Assembly (NCBI GenBank): GCA_943369575.1
Contig: CALRNP020000008.1
Location: forward strand, 1-48,786
Origin: Azorhizobium sp943369575
GTDB taxonomy: Bacteria; Pseudomonadota; Alphaproteobacteria; Rhizobiales; Xanthobacteraceae
Length of the DNA stretch: 48,786 nucleotides
Direction: 5' to 3'
The first letter of the stretch is position 1. The number at the start of each line of letters is the position of its first letter. The notes beneath the pieces were generated by a model. It ran no database searches, had not been told where the DNA came from, and saw nothing but the letters and a program-made list of their open reading frames with translations. Both the position numbers and the translations under genes were made by a program. This document shows positions 27,401-34,789 of the stretch, piece by piece.

Positions 27401-27447
27401 CGGCTTCCGCTTTCATTTCGCCGTGGAACTTCGTTGGCAGATGAGTT

Positions 27448-27484
27448 ACTATCATTTTCATACTTAGTCACTATCAAAATGATA
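27448..27484. promoter_or_regulatory. HxlR-type operator between divergent SDR and HxlR genes
   Basis: TATCATTTT (27450-27458) and AAAATGATA (27476-27484) are perfect inverted repeats, 17 bases apart. ACTATCA also occurs as a direct repeat (27448-27454 and 27470-27476), 22 bases apart. The block is far AT-richer than the surroundings. The right arm reaches the first base of the HxlR start codon, so binding there would block its own expression. Confidence 0.65.
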
Positions 27485-27921
27485 TGGATATGAAGAATCT
27501 TTCGGACCAGCCATGTTTGATCGCCCGCAGCCTCGCGCTCGTGGGGGACGCATGGAGCATGCTGATCATGCGCGACGCCCATTCAGGGCTGAAGCGCTTC
27601 GATGAATTCCGGAAGAGCCTCGGCATCGCCCCGACAATGCTGACCGGGCGGCTGTCGTCGCTGACCGAGGACGGTCTGCTGGAGAAGCGCCGCTATTCGG
27701 AGCGTCCACCACGGGACGAATATGTGCTGACAGAAGCCGGCCGCGACTTCCTGCCGGTACTGTTTGCGATCGGCGCCTGGGGACGCAAGCATCGCAACGG
27801 CGGCAAGGCGACCCGCTTCTTCGACGCGGAGACGGGGACGGAGATCGATCCCGTCACCATCGACCGTGAGACCGGCGCTCCGATTGGAACCCGGCCCATT
27901 CGTATCGTCCCGCCCGAATGA
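27484..27921 (+). CDS. HxlR-family transcriptional regulator
   Basis: 145 residues with a winged helix of the HxlR/YodB/HypR family: CLIARSLALVGDAWSMLIMRDA, then FRKSLGIAPTMLTGRLSSL and LTEDGLLEKRRYSERPPRDEYVLTEAG as the wing. Cys11 (QPCLIARSL) is at the position of the redox-active cysteine of HypR/YodB, which sense quinones, aldehydes or hypochlorite. The start may be ATG 27484 or ATG 27490; no ribosome site is obvious. It is divergent from the SDR/MDR pair, which it probably controls. Confidence 0.9.
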   Translation: MDMKNLSDQPCLIARSLALVGDAWSMLIMRDAHSGLKRFDEFRKSLGIAPTMLTGRLSSLTEDGLLEKRRYSERPPRDEYVLTEAGRDFLPVLFAIGAWGRKHRNGGKATRFFDAETGTEIDPVTIDRETGAPIGTRPIRIVPPE

Positions 27922-28044
27922 ACAGCTCTTAGGCAGATGCTGCGGAGCCCGGCCATTCAAGGGCAACTCATTTTTGATGGCGTTCGGTGTCGCGAATGCT
28001 CACATATGGCGAGCAGCGGTCGCTGGTGCAGCAGGCCGGCGGCG

Positions 28045-28240
28045 AAGAGCGGGCCGTCGCTCGTGACGAGCCGGCTCCAGCGCATCCAGCCCGAAGCGGG
28101 CATGCGTGGTCCTGCTCACCCGCCAGCCGACGATGCGGCGGGTATAGGCGTCGATCACAAAGGCGACGTTAGACGAAGCCCGACCAGGTGCTGGCATAAG
28201 AGAAATCGGACAGCCAAAGCTGGTTCGGCTGTGCCGATCG
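28045..28240 (-). pseudogene. Remnant of an IS3-type transposase (OrfB)
   Basis: The minus strand encodes QPNQLWLSDFSYASTWSGFV and then, in another frame, VAFVIDAYTRRIVGWRVSRT and LDALEPARHERRP. Together these are the DDE integrase core of IS3-family OrfB. The two parts are split by one extra base (28169-28170) that also creates TAA. Both ends are missing. The flanking 27922-28044 and 28241-28427 show no other gene. Confidence 0.8.
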
Positions 28241-28427
28241 ACACGTGGCGCCGCGCGGCCCATTCGCCGTTGGGACGTTGATCCCAAGGTTCTCTGGGGC
28301 TTCTTCTCGCAGAATGGGAGGATGCGCCATCGCGTTTTCGATGGGCGCGCCACCACGACGGATCCACCGGGTGATATTTTCCGATCGCAGGATATGCGGC
28401 CAGGGTCGTCTACGGGGATTGATCCGT

Positions 28428-29207
28428 TCAGTCTTCCGCATAGGTGCGGTCAATGGGCTGGTCGATCGAGTTCTTGGTGCGCTCGAAGCCCTTCTTCCAA
28501 TCATTAATGTGCCGCCGCATCCAGAGAGCCGCGTCCGCCTTGTCCCGGCGACGCAGAGCATCGATGATGGCGGCATGGGCCTGGATGTTGCGCTCTGGCG
28601 CCTGCGGGCTGCGCCGGAAAAGCATTTCTGTCGTTGGAAAGAACAGCCTGTTCTCGGGCTCGCGAGCGAACTGGAGCACGCGGTTTCCCGCGGCCTTTGA
28701 GAGCAGGGCGTGAAACTCGGTGTCGAGCAGCGCGAGCTTCGCGGGCTTGGTCAGCGCGCTGCGCGACTTCTTCAGGTTCTCCTCCAACTCGCCGAGAGCG
28801 GTGAGGGTGATCCGCTCCGCCGCCAGCTCCGCCACGGCCGTCTCGATGGCCATGGTGGCCTCCCACAGCTCCCGGAACGTGATCTCGTTCAGCACGAAGG
28901 CGCGACTGACGTCGCTTGCGAATCGGTCGTAGTGGGGCACGGCGGCATAAAGCCTGCGGTTGGAATCCCGCCGGATCAGCCCGCTCTGCTCCAGGAGGCG
29001 GATGCCTTCACGCACGGTGGAGCGATTGACGCCAAACTGCTTCACCAGCGCCGCTTCCGTCCCGATCTCGTCGCCAGGACGCAGGCGGCCGGAGACGATC
29101 TGCCGCTCGATGGCGTCGGCGACGAGCTTGTAGGCCGGCGAGGGCGTGATGGGCTCGAATACCCCTTGGGAGGTCTCCGCCGACTTGGTCTCGGCATCCT
29201 CACTCAT
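28428..29207 (-). CDS. GntR-family (FadR/FCD subfamily) regulator of the acyl-CoA regulon
   Basis: 259 residues. The N-terminal winged helix comprises YKLVADAIERQIVSGRLRPGD, then LVKQFGVNRSTVREGIRLLEQSGLI (about 25-80). The C-terminal FCD all-helical ligand domain includes LWEATMAIETAVAELAAERI, a metal/ligand-site pattern with His at DTEFHALLSKAAGN and HAAIIDALRRRDKADA. FCD regulators usually bind small carboxylic acids and use operators of the type t-GT-N-AC-a. Three TTGTCSGACAA boxes fit, one 67 bases upstream of this gene and one at each divergent operon promoter at 34.5-34.7 kb. AGGAGG lies 12 bases before the ATG. Confidence 0.9.
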   Translation of the reverse strand: MSEDAETKSAETSQGVFEPITPSPAYKLVADAIERQIVSGRLRPGDEIGTEAALVKQFGVNRSTVREGIRLLEQSGLIRRDSNRRLYAAVPHYDRFASDVSRAFVLNEITFRELWEATMAIETAVAELAAERITLTALGELEENLKKSRSALTKPAKLALLDTEFHALLSKAAGNRVLQFAREPENRLFFPTTEMLFRRSPQAPERNIQAHAAIIDALRRRDKADAALWMRRHINDWKKGFERTKNSIDQPIDRTYAED

Positions 29208-29273
29208 GCTGACAAAAGCCCTCCTGGAGGCTGGCTTGTGAAACGCTCCTGCGTACGCCCTCGTCTAAGCCGC

Positions 29274-29284
29274 TTGTCGGACAA
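29274..29284. promoter_or_regulatory. GntR box upstream of the gntR gene
   Basis: TTGTCGGACAA, a perfect dyad about a central base, lies 67 bases before the gntR start codon. It is identical in core to the boxes at 34504-34518 and 34678-34688 and suggests autoregulation. Confidence 0.75.
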
Positions 29285-29300
29285 TGTCGAGGTGCCTGCA

Positions 29301-29700
29301 TCATGCGCCCCCAGCTGTCCGCATGGCCTGCTGAACCATTCCGCGCAGTTCGTTGGTTGCGACCTTGCCATTGGCGTTCCGCGGCAGGCCGCCTGGCAGG
29401 ATGGTGATGTGGTCCGGCACCTTGTAGTCGGACAGGCGTACGCGGCAGAAGTCGCGGATGCTCTCCCGGGACAGGCCCTTCGCCGCGACCCGAACGCCGC
29501 CACCCGCTCCCCAGCACCGGGTCGGGATAGCCCACGATGGCCGCCTCCGAGACATCCGGATGGCTGACGATCACACCTTCCACCTCGGCGGCACAGACCT
29601 TGTAGCCGGTGCGGTTGATCATGTCCTTCTTGCGGTCGAACACCTTCAGGTAGCCTTCGGCGTCGATGGACCCCACATCGCCGGAGCGCCATAGCCGATG
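29301..29700 (-). pseudogene. C-terminal remnant of an acyl-CoA synthetase
   Basis: The minus strand reads SGDVGSIDAEGYLKVFDRKKDMINRTG and VSHPDVSEAAIVGYPDPVLG. A frame change then gives GERVAAF, and another gives AAKGLSRESIRDFCRVRLSDYKVP and LPRNANGKVATNELR, ending at a stop at 29301. This is the C-terminal domain of the AMP-binding enzyme family, including the A10 lysine motif (NGKV). The N-terminal 350 or more residues are gone and there are two frameshifts. It lies at the end of the left acyl-CoA operon, beside gntR. Confidence 0.85.
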
Positions 29701-29800
29701 CCGAGCGCGCCCAGGACGCGAGCGCGCGGCGCTTTGCTGGTGCGCGAGACGGGGGAACCGCAGCCCGCGCAGCCGATCCGGATCAAAAGCCATGGCGTCC

Positions 29801-30769
29801 TCAGGGAACCAGCACGACCTTGCCCACCGTCTGCCGGCCGGCGAGGGCCGCGAGGGCGCGGGGCGCTTCCGCCAGCGGGAAGACGTCGCGCACCAGGGGC
29901 GCGATGGCGCCCTGCCGCCGCAGTTCGAACAGCTCGGCGAAGATCTCCGGCACGCGCTCGGAATGGTGGCGCCGGTATTCCCCCCAGAAGACGCCCATGG
30001 CCGCCGCGTTCTTCAATAGCAGCCGGTTGGACGGCAGGTCGGCGATCGCGCCGCCCGCAAAACCGACGATGACGAGCCGGCCGCCCCAGGCAAGGCAGCG
30101 CAGGCTATCCACCGCCACCTTGCCGCCGACCGGATCGATAACGACGTCCACGCCCTTTCCGGCGGTGATCTCGCGCACCCGCTCCACGATGGGCTCGGCG
30201 GCGTAGTCGATCGTCTCGTCGGCCCCGAGCGTGCGGCAGATGGCAAGCTTCTCCGCCCCCGCGGCCGTCGCGATGACCCGGGCGCCCCAGTGGCGCGCAA
30301 GCTGGATCGCGGCTGAGCCCACGCCACCCGCGCCGGCGTGCACCAGCACGGTCTCCCCTGCTTTGAGGCCGGCGCGATCCTTGAGCGCGACGTGGGCCGT
30401 CGGAAAGATGACCGGAAGGGTCACGGCATCGGACATGGGGAAGTCGTCCGGGATCTTCTCCGCTCCGACCTCCGGCACGGCGGCATATTCGGCAAAGCCC
30501 CCGTGGTCGAGCAGCGCGCAGATGCGGTCGCCGGTCTGGAACCGGCTTCCCGGCGCGGCCTCGACGATGGTGCCAGCCACCTCGATGCCGGGGATGAACG
30601 GCAGCTGAGGCTTGGACTGGTACCTGCCGCGGATCATCAGCGTATCTAGGAAGTTCGCGCCGGCTGCCTCGACCTTGACGATGCATCCGTTCGCCGCCGC
30701 CGGGCGGGGACAGTCCTTGAAGACCATCGTGCCTTCGTCCGTGATCTCCTCCACCAGCCATCCGCGCAT
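29801..30769 (-). CDS. NADPH:quinone-oxidoreductase-like MDR protein
   Basis: 322 residues, zinc-less medium-chain reductase. The GroES-like half has VEAAGANFLDTLMIRGRYQ and LPFIPGIEVAGTIVEAA. The Rossmann site is VLVHAGAGGVGSAAIQLARHWGARV, and the C-terminal YRRHHSERVPEIFAELFEL is common in QOR/acryloyl-CoA-reductase-like members. Start ATG 30769 has AGGGAGGA seven bases upstream. It is 35 bases downstream of the acyl-CoA dehydrogenase and so in the same operon. It may reduce an enoyl intermediate or a quinone, but the exact reaction is unknown. Confidence 0.88.
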   Translation of the reverse strand: MRGWLVEEITDEGTMVFKDCPRPAAANGCIVKVEAAGANFLDTLMIRGRYQSKPQLPFIPGIEVAGTIVEAAPGSRFQTGDRICALLDHGGFAEYAAVPEVGAEKIPDDFPMSDAVTLPVIFPTAHVALKDRAGLKAGETVLVHAGAGGVGSAAIQLARHWGARVIATAAGAEKLAICRTLGADETIDYAAEPIVERVREITAGKGVDVVIDPVGGKVAVDSLRCLAWGGRLVIVGFAGGAIADLPSNRLLLKNAAAMGVFWGEYRRHHSERVPEIFAELFELRRQGAIAPLVRDVFPLAEAPRALAALAGRQTVGKVVLVP

Positions 30770-30804
30770 AGGGGCGTCCTCCCTGGCCGTGCCTGTATTC
30801 CGCA

Positions 30805-32067
30805 TCACGCGACGTGGGCGCGGGGCGGCACCAGATAGGCGACGCCCTCGCCGCGCCGTGCCTTGGCTTTCTTGATTTCGTCTCGGGCGATGGTCCGCAG
30901 ATGGACCTCATCGGGGCCGTCGATGAAGCGCAGCGCGCGCCCCCATGTCCACAGATAGGACAGAGGCGTGTCCGGCGTCAGGCCCATGGCGCCGAACACC
31001 TGGATGGCCCGATCCACGACCTCGGTCTGCACCCGCGCCGCCGCCACCTTGATGCCCGAGACCTCGATGCGGGCGGCGCGGTTGCCCTCGCGGTCCATCA
31101 GCCATGCGGCGCGGAGCACGTAGAGGCGCAACTGCTCGATCTCGATGCGCGAGCGCGCGACCCAGTCCTGGATGTTGGCATAGTCGGCGAGGTGGCGGCC
31201 GAAGGCGCGGCGCTCCAGTGCGCGCTCCAGCAGCAGTTCGAGCGCGAGCTCGCACTGGCCGATGGTGCGCATACAGTGATGCACCCGGCCGGGGCCGAGC
31301 CGGGCCTGCGCCAGAGCGAAGCCCTGCCCTTCTGTGCCGAGGAGGCTGTCCGCGGGCACGCGCACGTTCTCGAACACGACCTCGCAATGCCCTTCCGGCG
31401 CATGGTGGTGCATGATGGGAACGTCGCGCACCAGCCGCACGCCGGGGGTGTCGAACGGTACAATGACCATGGAATGGCGGGCGTGCGGGTCGGCTTCCGG
31501 CCGCGGATCGGAAAGCCCCATCACGATCACAAAGCGGTTGTTGGGATGCTTCGCGCCGGTGGTGAACCACTTGCGGCCATTGATGACGTAGTCGCCGCCG
31601 TCGCGGCGGATGGTGGTCTGCAAATTGGTCGGGTCCGACGAAGCGGAATCTGGCTCGGTGATGCCCACGCAGGAGCGGATCGCCCCTTCCAGCAGCGGCT
31701 CCAGCCACCTTTTGCGCTGGTCCGGGGTGGCGAACATGTGGAGGATTTCCATGTTCCCGGTGTCGGGCGCGCTGCAGTTGAAAACCTCAGCCGACCAGTG
31801 GACGCGGCCCATGATCTCGGCGAGCGGAGCGTATTCGAGGTTGGTCAGGCGGGTGCCCGGCTCGTCGTCGCTGAGCTGCGGCAGGAAGAGATTCCACAAG
31901 CCTTCCGCATAGGCCTTGGCCTTGAGCCGTTCGATGATCTCGGTCGGATAGACGCCGTCCTCGCACGCGCGGTGCCACGCGACATTCGCGGGCAGGACTT
32001 GCGCCCGCATGAAATTCTTCAAGCGGGTGCGAAGCGCTTCGACCTTTGGGGAATAGGCAAAATCCAT
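30805..32067 (-). CDS. Acyl-CoA dehydrogenase, ACAD10/11 type
   Basis: 420 residues, FAD flavoprotein. It has the ACAD motifs GITEPDSASSDPTNLQTTIRR (substrate/FAD loop), GRKWFTTGAKHPNN, FENVRVPADSLLG, and the C-terminal QVFGAMGLTPDTPLS and RFIDGPDEVHLRTIA. The last two, and the PEG-HCEVVFENV region, resemble human ACAD10/ACAD11 and bacterial LvaC-type enzymes rather than short-chain fatty-acid dehydrogenases. ACAD11-type enzymes act on 4-phosphoacyl-CoA made by a linked kinase, removing phosphate to give an enoyl-CoA. The adjacent gene encodes such a kinase. AAGGAAGC precedes the start. Confidence 0.9.
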   Translation of the reverse strand: MDFAYSPKVEALRTRLKNFMRAQVLPANVAWHRACEDGVYPTEIIERLKAKAYAEGLWNLFLPQLSDDEPGTRLTNLEYAPLAEIMGRVHWSAEVFNCSAPDTGNMEILHMFATPDQRKRWLEPLLEGAIRSCVGITEPDSASSDPTNLQTTIRRDGGDYVINGRKWFTTGAKHPNNRFVIVMGLSDPRPEADPHARHSMVIVPFDTPGVRLVRDVPIMHHHAPEGHCEVVFENVRVPADSLLGTEGQGFALAQARLGPGRVHHCMRTIGQCELALELLLERALERRAFGRHLADYANIQDWVARSRIEIEQLRLYVLRAAWLMDREGNRAARIEVSGIKVAAARVQTEVVDRAIQVFGAMGLTPDTPLSYLWTWGRALRFIDGPDEVHLRTIARDEIKKAKARRGEGVAYLVPPRAHVA

Positions 32068-32108
32068 CGTGCAGCTTCCTTGAAATGCGGAACTGGACCG
32101 CAGGCGGC

Positions 32109-33158
32109 TCAGCCGGCCTCGCCGGCGATGATCTCCACGGCTCGGCGTGCGAAATTCTGCGACAGGCGCCCGACCTCGGCCGCGCCCTCGGACGCGGCAT
32201 TGCCATGCTTGGCGCGGGCGGCGATGCCCTCGAAGATCACCGCGAAGCGGAACAGTGCGAAGATCCGGTGGAAGTCCACGAAGGCTTCGGCCCGGCCGCC
32301 GGCCGCCGCGTACCAGGCGAGAAACTCCCGGCGATCGGGCAGCCCCTGCGCCACAAGATCAAGCCCAGCGACACCGCCATACTCGTCTGGACGGCTGTCC
32401 CAGGCGACGCTGAAGTGGGCGACGTCGGCCATGGGATCGCCGATGGTCGACAATTCCCAGTCGAGCACCGCGATGACGTTCGGCTCCCTCGGGTGCATCA
32501 TCAGGTTGCCGACGCGGAAATCGCCGTGGACGATGGTTGCCGGCCCCCGCGTCGCGAGGCCCGGCCCGGGAAAATGCCGGGGCAGCCATTCGATCAAGTG
32601 CTCGACCTCGGGCAGATTGCGGGTCTGCGACTGCCGCCACTGCCGCGTCCACCGCGCCACCTGCCGCTCGAAATAGCCGTCCGGCCGCCCGTAGTCGGAG
32701 AGGCCCGCAGCCCGCCAATCCACGGCGTGGAGGCGTGCCAGGGTCTCGGCGGCGGAGCGGTACATTTGCCGGCGCTCGCCGGGTGCGGCCGGCGCGAGGT
32801 CGCAATCGGCGAAGATGCGGCCATCGAGAAACTGCATGATGTAGAAAGGCGTGCCGATCACCGAGGCGTCGGCACAGAAATGGACCATTCGCGGCACCGG
32901 CACCCCGCTGTCGGCGAGGGCCGCCTGCACGCGGTGCTCCCGGTCGACCGCGTGGGCGGAGGGCAGCACCGCGCCTTCCGGCTGTTTGCGCAGCACCAGC
33001 CGGTGGGACGGGCTGTCCACGAAGAAGGTCGGGTTGGACTGCCCGCCCGATATGCGGCGAAGCTCGACCGGCCCCTCGAAGCCGCGCACGGCGGACGCAA
33101 GATTGGCTTCGAGGGCGCGGGCATCGATCCCGGGCGGGGCAGGTATCAGAACAGTCAT
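32109..33158 (-). CDS. Aminoglycoside-phosphotransferase-like kinase (ACAD10/11 kinase-domain type)
   Basis: 349 residues, APH/choline-kinase fold. The N-lobe has RRISGGQSNPTFFVDSPSHRLVLRK with the ATP-binding lysine. The Brenner motif is IVHGDFRVGNLMM (catalytic Asp and metal-binding Asn), and the metal Asp is in AVLDWELSTIGDPMADVAHF. This matches the N-terminal kinase domain of ACAD10/11 and LvaA, which phosphorylates 4-hydroxyacyl-CoA, not antibiotic kinases. The start could be ATG 33158 or ATG 33203, the latter overlapping the stop of the preceding gene as ATGA. It lies 41 bases before the ACAD gene. Confidence 0.88.
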   Translation of the reverse strand: MTVLIPAPPGIDARALEANLASAVRGFEGPVELRRISGGQSNPTFFVDSPSHRLVLRKQPEGAVLPSAHAVDREHRVQAALADSGVPVPRMVHFCADASVIGTPFYIMQFLDGRIFADCDLAPAAPGERRQMYRSAAETLARLHAVDWRAAGLSDYGRPDGYFERQVARWTRQWRQSQTRNLPEVEHLIEWLPRHFPGPGLATRGPATIVHGDFRVGNLMMHPREPNVIAVLDWELSTIGDPMADVAHFSVAWDSRPDEYGGVAGLDLVAQGLPDRREFLAWYAAAGGRAEAFVDFHRIFALFRFAVIFEGIAARAKHGNAASEGAAEVGRLSQNFARRAVEIIAGEAG

Positions 33159-33199
33159 TGAATATTGTCTCTTGAGGGGGCGTCTCGTCTTGGACACCT

Positions 33200-34450
33200 T
33201 CATTTCTTCACAAGCGGACACTCGCTGAGAGCGAGCGGACGGAAGGCTTCCGCCGCCGGAATGGTGCGCAGGATCTTCAGATAATCCCACGGCCCCTTGG
33301 ATTCGGCCGGCGACTTGACCTGGGCGAGGTACATGTCGTGGATCATCCTGCCGTCAGGCCGGATCGCGCCGTTGCGGGCGAAGACATCGTCGATGGGCAA
33401 TTCGCGCATCTTGTCGGCCACCTTGTCGCCTTCGGTGGAATTGGCCGCCCTCGCCGCCCGCAGATAATGCAGGACAGCAGAATAGACGCCGGCGTGGAGC
33501 ATGGTCGGCTTGCGGCCGTTCATGCGCGCTGACCACCGTGCCGACCAGGCCCGATTGCGCTCGTCCATGTCCCAATAGAAGCCACTGGTGAGGAGCAGTC
33601 CCTTGGACTGTTCGAGGCCGAGGGCGTGGATGTCGGTGATGAAGATGACCATGGCGGCAACGCGCTGCTTCTTGCCGCCGATGCCGAACTCATTGGCCTG
33701 CTTGATGGAGTTGATGAGGTCGGCGCCCGCATTCGCGAACGCGATGACGTCCGCGCCGGACGACTGGGCCTGCAGCAGGAAGGACGAGAAATCGGAGGTG
33801 TTCAGCGGATGCCGCACGGAGCCGACGACCTTGCCGCCATTGGCAAGGACGACATCCGTCGCATCCTTTTCGAGCGAATGGCCGAAGGCGTAGTCGGCGG
33901 TGATAAAGAACCAGCTCTTGCCGCCCTCCGCCACCACCGAGCGCGCGGTGCCGTTGGCCATGGCGTAGGAATCGTACACCCACTGGAAAGACGTGGGCGA
34001 GCAGGCCTTGTTGGTGAAGATGGTCGACGCCGACCCGGTGTTGAGCAGAACCTTATTCTTGGCTCGAGTGATTTCCTGAACAGCAAGGGCGATTGCGGAA
34101 TTGGGCGTGTCCACGATGGTATCGACCGCATCCTCGTCGATCCATTTGCGGGCGATATTAGCGCCGACGTCAGCCTTGTTCTGGCCATCTGCGGCGACAA
34201 CGGCGATGGGCTTGCCGTTCATGGTGCCGCCGAAGTCCTCCACCGCCATCTTGGCGGCCTCAATTGATCCCACCCCCGTCAGGTCGGTGTAGACGCCGCT
34301 GAGATCGGTGAGGACGCCGATCTTGACGCCGCGATCAGGAATCTGCGCTGCCGCCGTGCCGACCATAGAGCCAGCCATGACAAAGCCAACAATGACCATG
34401 GCACAACGAAGAACGCTCGCACGTGGCTGCTTCACACGTGGCTGCTTCAT
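33200..34450 (-). CDS. Branched-chain-type (HAAT) ABC transporter substrate-binding protein
   Basis: 416 residues with a signal peptide (CAMVIVGFVMAGSMVGTAAA) and a Peripla_BP_6/LivJ-like fold: KIGVLTDLSGVYTDLTGVGS, AAKMAVEDFGGTMNGKPIAVV, FITADYAFGHSLEKDATDVV. In this family such proteins bind amino acids, amides, aromatic acids or short organic acids. The start ATG 34450 has GGGAGGAAACCG immediately upstream. It is the first gene of the left operon. No matching permeases or ATPases are encoded in the window. It is a clear paralogue of the protein encoded at 39387. Confidence 0.9.
   Translation of the reverse strand: MKQPRVKQPRASVLRCAMVIVGFVMAGSMVGTAAAQIPDRGVKIGVLTDLSGVYTDLTGVGSIEAAKMAVEDFGGTMNGKPIAVVAADGQNKADVGANIARKWIDEDAVDTIVDTPNSAIALAVQEITRAKNKVLLNTGSASTIFTNKACSPTSFQWVYDSYAMANGTARSVVAEGGKSWFFITADYAFGHSLEKDATDVVLANGGKVVGSVRHPLNTSDFSSFLLQAQSSGADVIAFANAGADLINSIKQANEFGIGGKKQRVAAMVIFITDIHALGLEQSKGLLLTSGFYWDMDERNRAWSARWSARMNGRKPTMLHAGVYSAVLHYLRAARAANSTEGDKVADKMRELPIDDVFARNGAIRPDGRMIHDMYLAQVKSPAESKGPWDYLKILRTIPAAEAFRPLALSECPLVKK
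34421..34450. repeat. 15-base tandem duplication covering the start codon
   Basis: ACGTGGCTGCTTCAC (34421-34435) and ACGTGGCTGCTTCAT (34436-34450) differ at one base. On the minus strand the outer copy starts with ATG and the inner with GTG, giving the repeat KQPRV/KQPRA at the N-terminus of the binding protein. Confidence 0.85.
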
Positions 34451-34503
34451 CGGTTTCCTCCCGGCAATTTTATGATTAGGGGAGGCGTATCGCATCCCCG
34501 TCT

Positions 34504-34548
34504 GTTTGTCGGACAAACTTTTTATCCGTCGTAAATTCAAACTGTCAA
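34504..34548 (-). promoter_or_regulatory. Promoter and GntR box of the left acyl-CoA operon
   Basis: On the minus strand TTGACA (plus-strand 34543-34548) is followed by a 16-18 base spacer and GATAAAAA (-10, plus-strand 34519-34526). GTTTGTCCGACAAAC (plus-strand 34504-34518) comes next, a perfect seven-base dyad about a central base. The box covers the expected transcription start, so bound GntR would block RNA polymerase. Confidence 0.75.
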
Positions 34549-34645
34549 GTCGGAGGGGGCAAGGTAGTCGTCAGCGGGTAGCTCGCCGGCGAAATTGTCT
34601 TCAGCGCCCAATGCACGCGATGAAAGATGATCGGCGAGCGCCAGC

Positions 34646-34688
34646 TTGACATCACACGAAGTCATTCGATATCCAGATTGTCCGACAA
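34646..34688 (+). promoter_or_regulatory. Promoter and GntR box of the right acyl-CoA operon
   Basis: TTGACA (34646-34651), an 18-base spacer and TATCCA (34670-34675) are followed by TTGTCCGACAA (34678-34688) over the expected start point. This is the same design as the divergent promoter. The stretch between the two promoters (34549-34645) shows no gene. Confidence 0.75.
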
Positions 34689-34789
34689 ACGGTCACGCGC
34701 CAAGAGGCCCATGAAGAACGACCGGCGGAGGGGGCGCGAGCCATGCACACTACCAGCTCGCTGATCGCTTCCAGAGACGAGGAGAGGTC

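Noticed and set aside
32109..33158. Aminoglycoside-resistance kinase.
   Set aside because: The gene lies in an acyl-CoA operon next to an ACAD10/11-type dehydrogenase, and its motifs match the ACAD kinase domain. Antibiotic resistance is the less likely reading.
30814..33161. Long plus-strand frames opposite the ACAD and kinase genes.
   Set aside because: They show no domain signatures, while the minus strand encodes complete ACAD and APH motifs with ribosome sites.
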